Assembly: GCA_002105175.1 (NCBI GenBank)
Contig: MCGE01000005.1
Span: forward strand, 372,001-436,000
Reading direction: 5' to 3'
Length of the DNA stretch: 64,000 nt
From: Absidia repens
Lineage: Eukaryota > Mucoromycota > Mucoromycetes > Mucorales > Cunninghamellaceae
Shown: piece by piece, positions 48,916-60,833 of the stretch
How positions within the stretch are numbered: the stretch's first letter is position 1
Layout of the letters: each line of letters begins with the position of its first letter
Made by a program: the position numbers and the translations under genes
Notes under the pieces: model-generated
What the model saw: only the letters and a program-made list of their open reading frames with translations
Database searches by the model: none
What the model was told of the DNA's origin: nothing

Positions 48916-51900
48916 CTATAGAGTTGAAGGTGTTGCTGATGTGGTGCCATGATCCAAATTATGTAACCGCTTTCCAATCATATATGTGTCGTCCCGAATA
49001 GATTTCACCCATAGTTTGATCAATTTGGTCGAGATGTAGCAGATAAATCCAACAAATAAAACACCAAACACAATAGGATACATCCATCGCACTAATACCA
49101 ATGTTCTTGAAGCATCATCTACAAAACAATAACAGCAACATGTATAATAATGGGTTAGCATTGAGCAATAATAACCATCCACTTCTTTTTCTTTAACTTA
49201 CCGAGCCATTTCACACATCCCCACGCTAATATACCAGGGACAGAAATCGCTAAAATGGTCCCCAAAAGTACTGGTGCCAAGAAGTCTCTTGTGATTGACC
49301 ACAGGGATACGTTAAATAGTCCATCAGCGGTGAATTGATTCAGGTATTGTTGCCAATGATTATTGGGTAACACTTGAATCAAGCCATAGATGATACTCGC
49401 ATATGCTATGCCAAAGGTCCAATCCTATAACACAAAGCCACATCATACTTTAGTTATCGTTTCATATAAACCAGCTCCGTTCGTCATTGTCCCCTTACCT
49501 CGGATAAATGAAGTACCATTGGTTGGTCATTAATTGAGTATCTCAAAGGCATAAATAGGTACAAGTCAACAGTCACACCCAGCATCAAAGGTAATACAAA
49601 ACCAAGAGTAACTGCCAAATACAACACCTTACCACCCTATATTGAAGCAAATCAATTGAGTGTGTTGGTAAAAAGAAATTTGCATTTATAATGAATTAAT
49701 TTTTTTGATATGTTACCATTCCGAGTTTTGTCTTTGTCCATTCCAGTATCACAGCCCATGTTGTATTGTTCTGTTGCCAAGATTGATACTTGTTGATGAT
49801 CCAATCAATAGCTAGCCCCAAAGAAACCATCACATAGGCACCTGTGGCAAAGTTGTATACATCATGAACAGCCTTTTCGGTCACAAATGTCTTGAATAGG
49901 AATCGACCGAGGCAAACTGAAATCATCAAAGAGCATACGAGATAAAAATAAAAAAATAATTAGACCAAATTAATGTCTTTTTTTTTTTTTCCTTTCTAAT
50001 ATTAATTACCTGGTACAACAGTCAAAGTGCAAGTCAACAAAGAGCTTGATAGCCACATGAGCACAATAAATAAAATGATCTATTTGAATAAATGAAAAAT
50101 TAGGCAAAATGTAATATTTCGAGTTCCCTTTTTTTTTTTTTTCGTACCCTAGACTTGAAGTGAGGTGGTGCATAGACAATGGTGGTGCTTAATTCTTCAT
50201 CACCCGATTGAGAAGCGGCTGGATGACCTGAACGACGTTCTTCTTCATCCAAAGGTTCCAATGTCACAGGATCAACAGGGACAAGCATCCGTCGGCGAGG
50301 TACCACAGGCACAGTATCCATTTTGGGGACGCGAAGTAGTTGACCATCACGTTGGAAGATGACAGAAGCCGAATGTTGCTGTTGTTGCTGTGAATCGTCA
50401 ATAGACACATCGCCGTAAACGTGACTTTCATCATCAACAGAGGGAATAACTGCCTTTTTCCGTAATAACCATGCTTGAAGAGATCGTCGGATATGTCTTC
50501 CTTCCTCTTCAGGATGCCGTCCACTAAACATAAATGACGTCAAGCGCAATTGTCGGCTAGTCCAGCGCCACAGGTATCCAATAGGAATTTCGCATATTCA
50601 CGAGGTGCCAGGTAGGAGATCAATGGAGACAATAAAATTGGACACCAAGTAAATCCAGTGACAATGTAGAAAATGGTGTACTATATCAAAATTGATAAAA
50701 TAAAATAAGAAGTCAGTTATCTCAGCCATCGTCTGTTCATCAACGAGGTAGTACTTACTCCAAAGGAACCACCAAAGGGAAGGCCGTAGTTAAATAATCC
50801 AAAGAGTAAACCACCGTTCCCACAGCAGCAACAATTAAACCAGCATACATCATCGCACTATGTATAATTTTTTGTAGTAGGGGAAGCGTAGGACGTTCGA
50901 TCATTTCCCGAATTGGATGGAATTGAGGATCATTGGGATCTCGGATAAACCAGATAACACCAGGGCGGACGACTTCACGGCACAGAGCAACAAAGACCGC
51001 AACGCCAAATAGGAAGCCAGTACCAAAGAACCAATGTAAAAAACAAGATGAGTATGGGTTCGTTTGATAAAATGCCCATCGTGTATCCGACGACGCATCT
51101 GCAAAGAGAGGTAAAGTACATCCATCTAACAAGACACCACAAGCCAATGGGAAAATAACCAATTCAACAACGATGAAGAAGACCACCTTCAGGAAATCAC
51201 CTTGTTGTCGCAGAATATCTTGTACCGTATCACCATTTTGTCCAGCAGCTCGCCGCATGTTCATATTTCTACCATTGTTCCCATTTCGGTGTTGTTGCTG
51301 TTGTTGTTGTTGACGTCGGTGAGCTGCAGAGGGGGTTCTGTTGAGATACCAGGATCCAATCAAAACGAGCACGAAATACCCCACAAGGATACATACAGTA
51401 CGATCTAAACCACTTTGTCCAAGCGCAAATTGTTGCCAACGTTTCAACATCACGTCGCCCAAAGATTCAATAGTATGTTGTATGTCGGTCAGTTGCGGAG
51501 TATGAATCATTGTTGCGTTTTCAAATGCAATTTCTTTCGTGTTGTTTGCGTTTAGTATGCCATGAGATGTGTTGTTTCCAGACAGTAAAAGAATATCGTC
51601 CAGTGCATTGTGTAACGTGTTCATCAAAGTGGCAGTAGCGAGTTGAATAGATTCAGGTACAATTCCTTTCAAAGTCGTTTTGGTGGCGAACCATGTCCAA
51701 ATCCAAGGAATACCACGATCCAATACAAAGTCAACAACAGGATCTGACAAGAGTCGCATTATCGAAACAGGAGTTTGAATGAAGCTCATGGGCTTGATCT
51801 TTGTAACGAAACAAAATAACAGTCCCTTAGTAAATATCTTCGTTTTTTTTTCCAGTTCTTGTGCTTACCGATATAACCAGTCGTCCTACTACATATGGGA

Positions 51901-54007
51901 TCCAAACAGCAACACCTTTTGACAAAACAAACAGAAAGAAGGTTACTATACATCATACATTACAAGCAATTTATTTACTTACCAAGACACAGACTGACCA
52001 TAAGGGACATCAAGACAGAGTTTTGTAAAAGCATCCAGGGATTACCACGCATACCGACGGCTTCTAATACGCCGTCAATGTCATCACCGAAATCGAAAGG
52101 TTCCATTTCATCGTCACCTCCGTCATCATTGTCGTTGTTGTTGTCAAGCAAATCATCTTCTACCAATGCAACAGGAGCAGGTACAACAGGAGGAGGGGGT
52201 GGAGCACGCAAAGGCGGAGCAGGGGCATCAGTAGGACCAGTAGCATGGGCAATATTAGCAGCAGTGGGAGGTACATTTTCAGATGGGTGATGGTATTGTC
52301 GAGCGTTAAACGCATGATCCAGTTCCTCTTCGGCTTCATCTTCGTCGTCTTCGTCTTCCAAAAATTCAGGCGCTCGCCATCTACGCCTATAAACATCTTC
52401 ATCTGAATCATGCTTATCATACCAGTTTGCGATCACAGCATCCCGACTAAACACATCCATATGGCGTTGGTTGTTTTCATTAACATCGTCGTCACTGTTA
52501 TGGTCGTCATCATCGTCACCATTGTTGTAATTTGCTGACCGAATTGAAGAGTCCGAATGTTGTTTTTCCTGGTTGTTAGTTTGCTGAACAGAAGAGGACG
52601 GATACTGGTGCTGATAATGCGATGTTGATTCATCCTGTAACCATGAAGGACCCACACCAGTTTCTCGATCATTGCGTGGAGTCGAAAACCCGCTGCCATT
52701 TCCATCCTGGTGTCGTTGTTGCTGTGATTGCGATTGGTGATCATCATCCGGGTTTCGTTGTTGTTCCAATACACGTCGCATTTCCGCTAATCGAGCTTGT
52801 AATTCGTTTCGTTCAGCTTCCAAGTCGTTATTTGGGGTGTTGATGTTCTGAATGGCATTGAGTAAAGTGTCGATGGCGAATTGCTGATTTTCCCTCACGA
52901 GATTTCCCTGATCATTCTCATCACCATTGTCAGGGTTTCCATGTCGTCCGATGAGAGGTTCTACCAGATCCAATGCACGATGCTGTTGTTGAAGCTGTTC
53001 GTCTAAATGTTCTTCATCTTCTTGAGGATCGTCTTCCACCAATAGATTTTGCATGGCCCATTCCCGAAACAAGTAGGCTGCAATAAATATCACAATTACA
53101 AATGCAGTGATCACCTGTCCTTCGAAGCAATCAGATAAAAACGTTCTATAATATATCATTCAAATGTAAGTAAGATCATAACATATTCAACTCTGGCACC
53201 ACTACTGGGGAGTCCCCCCCCCCTCTCTTCGGCCAAAAAGTGTCCTACCTCCATTGGAAAACCACAGGAAAAGTTAAAAAATTGATAATTCGGGTCAAAA
53301 GAGAAGTTGGAATCACATCAGAAGAGGGTTCCTCGGGAAGAGTCACATTTTTTGTCGAGTTGGTGAAGAAGCCAATGGTTTCGCCACTCCAAAAGTAGAA
53401 GCGCCATGTGCACAAAGTTGAATAAGGCAAAATAACAAGCCAGACAATCGCCACTATCAAGGCTCGCAAAACAGTTTTCAGTGATTGTACCAGTCGTCGT
53501 AAACATTGTTGAACGAAGACACCTAATGGTAGCCGATCAGGCATATCCGCACGATAAATGGGTGTAAAAGTAAAAGGATATTCGCATAATTCACAATACC
53601 TAAATAAGAGATTGTTAGCAAGTCCACTTCAAGTCAGTTTCGTTTCGTTCGTTTGTCTAGTCATGTCGTAGAGTGCAAAACTTACTTTTTTCTACTGTGT
53701 GATAACCATTCTATAAGACTGCAGTAATAAATAAAAGAGGTTAGTTGGAACACTGTTTTGTACAGCTTTTGGCAAAATTATATGACTATTCTATTCCGTA
53801 TATATATTTTTATTACCAATCTTGGTGCACAAACCGAATGCTCCCTGAGCACTTGCATGGATGAAACAATGGATGATCTGGTGTGGATTCCGATCGACAG
53901 ACTCTGCAAATAGCTTTGTAAATGAAAAAAGAGCAAGTGAGTATAAATAACGTCATCTAGGTTTCAATCGAAACTATTGGTCATCATTATATACCTTCGT
54001 CTTCCAT
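48916..54007 (-). CDS. SSM4: Doa10/SSM4 (MARCH6/TEB4) ER membrane RING-CH ubiquitin ligase, frame broken twice
   Basis: Polytopic E3 ligase of the ER and inner nuclear membrane (ERAD-C). Thirteen exons: 53995-54007, 53817-53913, 53686-53718, 53249-53599, 51983-53145, 51869-51915, 50759-51798, 50148-50680, 50010-50079, 49717-49916, 49499-49633, 49202-49424 and 48916-49118. Size is about 1370 codons. RING-CH at residues 5-58: [46 protein letters not shown] long acidic, Gln-rich loop follows the second membrane helix. The TEB4 core includes [20 protein letters not shown] and [20 protein letters not shown]. The C-terminus [18 protein letters not shown] matches the family. In exon 8 the frame changes twice, near 50635 (LDLLGVQF to [14 protein letters not shown]) and near 50572 (AKFLLDT to LWRWTSRQL), each as if one base were missing. 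Two added bases restore the phase. Confidence 0.93.
50570..50640 (-). other. Two single-base frame breaks in exon 8 of the Doa10 gene
   Basis: Conserved segments read in three successive frames within about 100 nt, with no GT-AG intron that preserves all of them. The first break lies at a T4 run (coding strand), the second at ACCTGTGG. The exon is 533 nt where 535 are required for phase. Confidence 0.8.
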
Positions 54008-55439
54008 TGTTTAAGCCAGTGTTTTTATAGTAGAGAATATATAGGTTAAGTAAATAAAAGTACAAAGATGGCGGTGTGAGAAGTGAGCAAGAAAAACAAA
54101 AAGTAGAAAAAAAAAAAAAAAAAAGTAGTAAAACAAACAACATGAAAAAAAATGTCTGTCTGCCCAGTAAATTTGAAATTCCGCTATGAACGAAAATTCA
54201 CCCATGGCTTAAATGTGAATTTAAATTTCTAATAAAAAGTTACCAAACGATACAAAATTGAGAAGATCAGTAGTTCAATTAAATACCATTAATCAACTTT
54301 ATTATTCTCTGTTTTTAACCAATTATCTCCAGACAAATCATGGTTTCTCCACATATCATACTAATTTATCACATGCGATGTATGATAACCAAAAGGTTTC
54401 AATAGCCCCACATATCGTTCCAGCATTGCCTATAAAATTCAAATAATACTGCAGCCATTTACGACATTGATGAAGTGAAAAAAAAATAAAGACAGCATTT
54501 CCATCCATCGTATCTATTCATTTCACTCCTCTTGATAATCCAGCTGTGTTTACCAACTTGGGAAATTTGAGTACACATTATAGTGTAACATGACTTTTCG
54601 AAGTATAATTGAAGGTCTTCGATTTAGTAATTATGTGCAACTGTTATAGTTTATATACTTTCAATTGGGATGATGTACAAATAAATTGAGACGCGGACAA
54701 AATAAAATTGGGACTGGGATAAAATTATCTAGGATGGCGGAGAAATATTTGGGGATGGAAAGAAGAAAAAAAATTAAGGTAGTAAAATAAAATTGAGACG
54801 ACAGCGGGATAATATTTAGAATTTTAAAAGCAAAAAACGGCTGGTTAGCCTTAAATGCCGATTTTCTTTATTAGAACTTACGCGAGGAATAAATGTAACT
54901 CGTTACGAAGTATTTGGCACCAGTAAGGGGAGGGCGAAAGAAACTGAGAGAAAGGATGAGAGGCACATGCTGCTGTACTTTACAGTAGATGGAAGGCGGA
55001 AGCATGTCGCCCGCATGAATATCAATATAAAACTTAGCATATAGATCTAAAGTAAGGCCGACAGTAATGAGAGGAGAGAAGGAGTACCTAAATAAGACCC
55101 GTTTCATATTAAGCGACCTAAATATGTCAACCAGGCACCAGGCTTCTTGGGGGGGACGGAAGTAGTTATGTATAAATTGTAAAGTCATGCATAATACCTT
55201 ACAGCGTCAGCGACATGCGTAACAGTCCAAGATTTATTTAAATGGCGGATTAAATAGGAATATGGCAACCATTGATAGTAGGTGATCTAAGGCTGTCAAA
55301 CATTTCCTGGTACACGGGGTGCAGCATAATCATAATGAGTGAATTAGAGAGCAGGTGTTTGGTAAATACACTCACAAAAGAGCTAAAATAACGATATTGT
55401 TTACTGCAAGATGGGTCAAAGCATAGTTTAATAAAATGT
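54008..55439. other. Upstream of Doa10, then repeat-poor DNA with decayed frames
   Basis: No gene recognised. The 105-codon minus frame at 54871-55188 (FRPPQEAWCLVDIFRSLNMK) and the frame at 55250-55483 have no recognisable domain. Their plus-strand DNA resembles 11690-11800 in places, so they probably belong to decayed repeats. A stretch near 54680-54840 repeats the theme 'aaataaaattg(a/g)gac' several times. Confidence 0.4.
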
Positions 55440-56385
55440 CGTGTTTTATTAAAAGTATTTGTAGATACTAAGTCTAAAAACAAGGGTGCATTTTAGCAAG
55501 GGATTCGATGAGGGTAACATGAAAAAGACTAATGGGAGATTCGACGAATAGTTTAATATTAATCTAAAGAAACAATTATATGGCTGCTAATCGCTGTAAA
55601 AAACATGAGAAAGTCTTGAAGGTTGTCTTTTATTGAAACACAACTCGGTCAAACTAATCAAGAGCGGTGATGGTGTAGAAACGGGATCTACCGCACATGA
55701 CATGAGAAAGACTAATGGGAACTTTTTTCATTGAAGTATGTAAAAGAGACATATTTTATTCAGTTGTAGATATAAACTATGGACAAATTAACACTAAACT
55801 GAGCTAATGGAGACTCCAAAGCTAACTAATGGTGGACCTAAATCCTGAATCTAAAATGAAAGGGTCTCCCCATGCAGTTTGTAACCCTGAGTTCAACCCC
55901 CTTCTAAACTAGTCCTGACATTATTATAAGTCCAAGATAACCTTATAGAAGTTGAATGGTGAAGTGAAAAAAAAAAAAAAAAAAAAAAAAAAGAGAGCGA
56001 AAAAAAAAAATTGGGTGTTGATAAATATTCACGTGGGCGGGATTTGAATACAATCAGCACCATACAACATTATCAACTTGGTGATCCTCTTCTCATGGCA
56101 GCATCCATCTCCATTTAGCATCGTCATACGACTGCGTTCGCCTTTTGATACCTTTGCAAACAAGATAGAATAATTTGGTCTAGTTTACAGTAGTTTGGCG
56201 CTCACCGTAGGGTAGCTTATCCTCGTTAATCAGACAATGATATCATACCTAGCGTTATGTTGAGTGTACATACTCCTAAACGTCTCATTTTTAGATATGT
56301 GTCATGATATTTTTACTGAACGAGTTTAGTTTAGTTGTCATAGTCTATGTTTTCATCTGAATAAAATACGTATTGTCTTTTTGCT
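55440..56385 (+). repeat. Family B repeat, copy 5
   Basis: Same block order as 46860-47735: 'gtcttttattgaaacacaac' (55624), 'gagacatattttattcagtt' (55747), the shared core (about 55840-55930), an A-run (55968-55992), 'gtgggcgggatttgaa' (56033), and a right end 'catctgaataaaatacgt' near 56355 that inverts the 55747 motif. Confidence 0.6.
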
Positions 56386-56933
56386 CTCACATCGTCACTC
56401 ATACATTTTGTTGTTTTGTGGAATTGATAGTCCCACATTGTAGAGTACAAGTGCATGTGTGTGTGTGTATAAGAGGATTAGGTATGAGACAACGTTGACT
56501 AATTGTCGTGGTCAGCCCTCTGCCTGCTTTGCTAGGTTTCTAAATATAGGTGGTATGACACGATGGATTCTTTAAATAATGTTATAAAATCACCAAAGTG
56601 GACGATAAAAAAAAAAGGACAGTGTAAGTACGCATAAAAATAAAATAAAATTAATAGCCAAATTATTAACAAGAATACCATATCTTAGAAAAAAAGGGCA
56701 TTTTCATCTCATGGCTACCATATTTAGAAAGAACTGGCGCGAATTAAAAATCGCGATGGTTCAGCCAACGCAGGAAGATGATGTATTCACCGATATCTAA
56801 TGGATGTTTCCTGTAAGTATAGCCCACAAAAATATACTGTAGTCAAGGTGAAGATTCTAGATATATATATATATATATAGTAGGTAAGTAATAACGATGG
56901 TGAAAGCCAAAAAAAAAAAAAAAAAAGAGAACA
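56386..56933. other. Spacer, no gene recognised
   Basis: It contains a (TA)n tract (56862-56879) and an A-run (56908-56925) directly beside the family A insertion site. Confidence 0.45.
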
Positions 56934-56935
56934 TA

Positions 56936-58019
56936 TGGTGCGGCTCACTTATAATGTCAAATTTTTTCAATTTTCATTTCAATTTTGTGATTGTAATCGA
57001 CGTTTGAATATGCTTTTTAAAGCCTTTTTTTTTCCTCCTTCCTTTCTTTTCTTTTTTCCCCAGGTCACCGCCGTTTTATTGATCTCAATGAGGTGATGTT
57101 CAACTAGGATTAATGTCAGGACTAGTTTAGAAGGGTTTTCAGCTCAGGTATTACGAGATGCATGGGGAAACTCTCCATTTTGGATTCAGAATATGGGAAC
57201 ACTCTTAGATTGGCCTTCATCTTAGCTTAGTATAGGTTGTCAATGTTATAATTACTACTGAATAAACGCTCTGGCGCTCCGCTGGAGCTTTTGGAAATCT
57301 TTCGATTTACTAGGTGTCACAGTTGTTTTTTATTAAAGTGTGGGTTTTGATGGGATAGGATTAAAGCCTCCGCCCTTTCGCACTTTGGTGGGCAGCCCCT
57401 TGGGGCCTGACCGTCGTGGTCAGCGCGTCGTCAATGGGGGGTGTTTTTTTTTGTGTGCTGAAATAATAGCTTATTTGAAAGGCGTCAGAGAGATTAGAGC
57501 TTGATTATGTAGGGTTCGCAACTGACTTTCCACCGGAAGATAAAACAAATTATGCACTATGGAAATTATGGCGATTGCCCCTTCCCTGATTTTTTGACAG
57601 AAAAAAAAAAGGCTGGATGATTCAGGCTCCGCATTTTGCTTTCTATTTTTTTTTTTTGGCCCCTTTTTTTTCCCTCTCTTTTCTTTCTTTTTTATTTTTT
57701 TCCTTCTTATAGTCTGAATGATATGATGGCAAGGCTTAGTGGGGTTCTGACGATCTAGGATTAGTGTTAGAACTTGAATTAGGGGCGTTCTTAAAAACGC
57801 AAAACAAACATCATGGGGAAACCCTTTTATTTTGGATGTAGGATTTGGGAACTCAGTAGATTAGCATCATGGAATCGTCATTAGCTTAGTAATAGTGTGT
57901 CATCGTTTGAATCAACGTCTGAATAAATATATTCTTTTTATTATATTTTGTTTCTCTGTTGTACGTTTACATTATGAGCTTCATCGAATGTGTATTCCAT
58001 ATGCATAGACAAAAAAAAA

Positions 58020-58055
<36 letters not shown>

Positions 58056-58693
58056 GGAATGGATTGGGTATTATGGACACTTCTTCCACCAAGTCTATAA
58101 GTCTGTGCGTAGAAAAAAAACAGGGATGTGTTTGTGTGAAAAAACAGCTGTTACAGTGTATTTGTTGCGATGGGTATATTGAAGAGCAAAGTTGAGAATA
58201 ACATTAATTATGTAGCTACTGGGTGGCAAGGGGTTTCTGAAGTGCGGCTTTTGATGGAAGACTCTGTGATTTGGCACTATGGGTGGGCAGCAATGGAGAA
58301 AAAAAATGGACGATTCCTATGGTGGACAGGGTGTCAGCGGTGGATCCGAAAAAAAAAGTTGGAGGGCCAAAAGAGCGAAATTAAAGTTACTATAGCTGAG
58401 TTTTCTTACGATCCATTTTCTTTATAATATATAATAATAAATGCATATATCATTTTCTTTTTAGTACATCAGATACATGTCAAATCCTGGGCCAGACAGC
58501 CAAAGTCTTCTTTTTTTGAAGGCTGATAAATCTTTCTCTTTTTATAGAAAAAACAAACTGATGTACACGTTTTGTTCTTAAAGGTCTGAATTATCATGTT
58601 TATACATTATTTTTTTGAGGTGGCCATTTTTTGAAAAACCATCAGCTTTCTAGGATCATTCCTAAAATTTGACATTATAAGTGAGCCGCACCA
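56936..58693 (-). mobile_element. Non-autonomous TIR element, family A copy 3 (1,758 bp, inverted)
   Basis: Ends are perfect 27-bp inverted repeats (56936-56962 and 58667-58693; TGGTGCGGCTCACTTATAAT at the left end). They are flanked by TA at 56934-56935 and 58694-58695. The interior runs opposite to copies 1 and 2. Compared with copy 2 it lacks the segment bounded by GTTTATT repeats (copy 2, about 40424-40790). A (TA)n tract lies at 58028-58052. There is no transposase frame. The perfect termini suggest the youngest insertion of the three. Confidence 0.88.
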
Positions 58694-58695
58694 TA

Positions 58696-59869
58696 CATGC
58701 AAAAAGTCCTAGTAAATAAAAAAAGGACAAACAATATTTTATTTCTAATACAAATATACATGAATGCTGTAAAAACTACATAGCACTAAATATTCTAAAC
58801 TAATGTAATACGGGATCCAGAACGCCAATGGAAGAATGAGAGACAATGGAGATGAGGCACCAAAATCCTATGCAGATCCAAAACGAAAATGTTTACCAAT
58901 GCATCATTTAAATTTCTATTAACGTCTATGATCTCACTACTAAAGCGTACGGCCTCTACGCTGTGTTCCGCCATTCAACTACAAACATACTTGGACACCC
59001 AAATTCGCTTGGAACCGCTTCCTGGACACATGCACTTCCTACCCATACCATTTTTCCTTACAATATACTCATACACACCCAGATACAACCACGCAGTCAG
59101 TAGAATTGTTTTTGTTTGCTTTAGGGTGTGTCTGTCCGTTTTGTATGTTTGGTTAAATTTGACAAGGTTTCGCCTTTTTTGATATCTAGTAAGAAAGTCA
59201 GTCGGAGCTGCTTTTTAGCAATACATATTTGCAGTCGTTCATCCTTCCAATAGTTCCACCCACATATACCATATTCTTGATTCATGCATGTACGCAATTT
59301 TTCCACAATCCGAATTGAGACCCCGAATTTCTCTTTCCATCATGGTTCCCTATACTGACGCACACCCACTTTAGTATATAGTACTAGACAACTGAATATA
59401 AATAACGAAGCATCCAAAAGATTCCGATGCATTATAACATGCTCCATCAAAAGTACAACATTCCTGTTGGGTGTATATCTTGTTGTAGAATAGACATAAC
59501 GTCAGACAAGATAGTCCAAGTCAAGAGGTATACTATCTTGTGCTGTGTAACAAACAATTCTAAAGTAAATCGGTTAACTGCAGTACTATAGGTCGGATTG
59601 TACCCGCTTGTTTCCAAATGCATCAAGAACATAGAGCAGACATGTCGCCATAGTTGAATAATGGTAGTTATTGTCATGAGGATAAAATCACCATATTTAT
59701 GATGTTGCATGGCGTTGATGGTCGCAAAAAAAAAAAAAAAATGAGAGGGGCAGCCACCAAAAAATAAAATAAAAAAAAATCCCGCACACCTGATTTTTAT
59801 TTCCTTCCATTTTTTATCTCTTTATCTTTTTCTTCCTTGTTCTCTTTCTCTCTCTTCACAATTGTGACT
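58696..59869. other. Intergenic, no gene recognised
   Basis: Frames at 58889-59182 (+) and 59447-59710 (-) show no recognisable motif. An A-run lies at 59727-59741. Confidence 0.4.
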
Positions 59870-60480
59870 TTTTTGAGGTTGCGGTAATTTTAGATTAGTG
59901 TCAGGACTAGTTTAGAAGGGGATTCAACTCAGGGATCACAACATGCACGGGGAAACCCTTTCATTTTGGATCCAGGTTTTAGAACCACCATTAATTTAGT
60001 TTAGTGTTAGTTTATCAACATCTTAATAAAATATGTCTTTTTTTACACACTTCAATGAAAAATGTCCCATTAGTCTCCCTCATGCCTTGTACAATAGATC
60101 CCCCTTTTTTCTTGTTACCATCACCGTTTTTGATTAATACAGACCCGTTGTTGTCTTTCAATAACAAACAGCCATCCAGTTTTTATTACGCCTTGTGCAG
60201 TATATTACATATCCTTTTACGATCGCGCCTTTAGATTAGGACTGGCCATTCCTCTGAACTCCCTTTAGCCTCCATGTTAATCTTCCACATACTGCCTCTA
60301 TTAGATCCTTCCATTACGCCTCTTGGGATAGCCAACCACTCATTAGTTTAGTAGCTATCAGTATACTTCAATAAATATTCCTTTCTTTATTTAACCATCC
60401 TATGACCCATATGATAGTGAGAAATACCTTTCTTGTTAATTTTCTGCGTGGGCCTTATAGAGCACCTGCTTTCTAGTTCA
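59870..60480 (-). repeat. Family B repeat, copy 6 (inverted)
   Basis: Inverted core at about 59900-59985 ('gtgtcaggactagtttagaa', 'acggggaaaccctttcattt'). It is followed by 'cttaataaaatatgtctttt' (60023), 'cttcaatgaaaaatgtccca', 'ctccctcatgccttgtac' and 'acttcaataaatattccttt' (60363). The order matches 41437-41990. Confidence 0.6.
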
Positions 60481-60773
60481 CCAACATTGTCACCCCGCTA
60501 GCAGCCTTGGGCGGTTTAACATGAAATGTAGGGATATTGTTGCTCTACTAATCAATACCCATGAACCCAGACATTTCATTTTCCCCAGTGTGATATTCAC
60601 TATCATATTCTTAATGCAAGGATCTACTCTACAGTACTGAATTTTTTGTATCAAAATGCTATGATACTGAATATAATATCACTCTCCGCTTCATATGCCT
60701 ATCACCATTCTTTCATTCCAATAAAATAAAGAGCTGTAACAAATGTAAGAGAGTGCCATGAAATGTATTGATT

Positions 60774-60779
60774 TTTATT
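60774..60779 (-). terminator. Poly(A) signal of the cullin gene
   Basis: Minus-strand AATAAA, 55 nt past the cullin stop codon. Confidence 0.5.
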
Positions 60780-60833
60780 GCGAGGTATGTGTACAATTAT
60801 AAGTAAATAAGCTAAGCTAAGCTATCAACTACT

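Noticed and set aside
50100..50549. Separate 149-residue gene
   Set aside because: It is exon 8 of the Doa10 gene. The apparent start is a TTG (Leu) codon inside the conserved RQLRLTSF segment.
52033..52843. Alternative frames over the Doa10 acidic loop on both strands
   Set aside because: They are shadows of the GAT/GAA- and CAA-rich coding sequence.
54871..55483. Minus-strand frames of 105 and 77 codons
   Set aside because: No recognisable domain. The DNA resembles other repeat regions, and transposase identity could not be supported.
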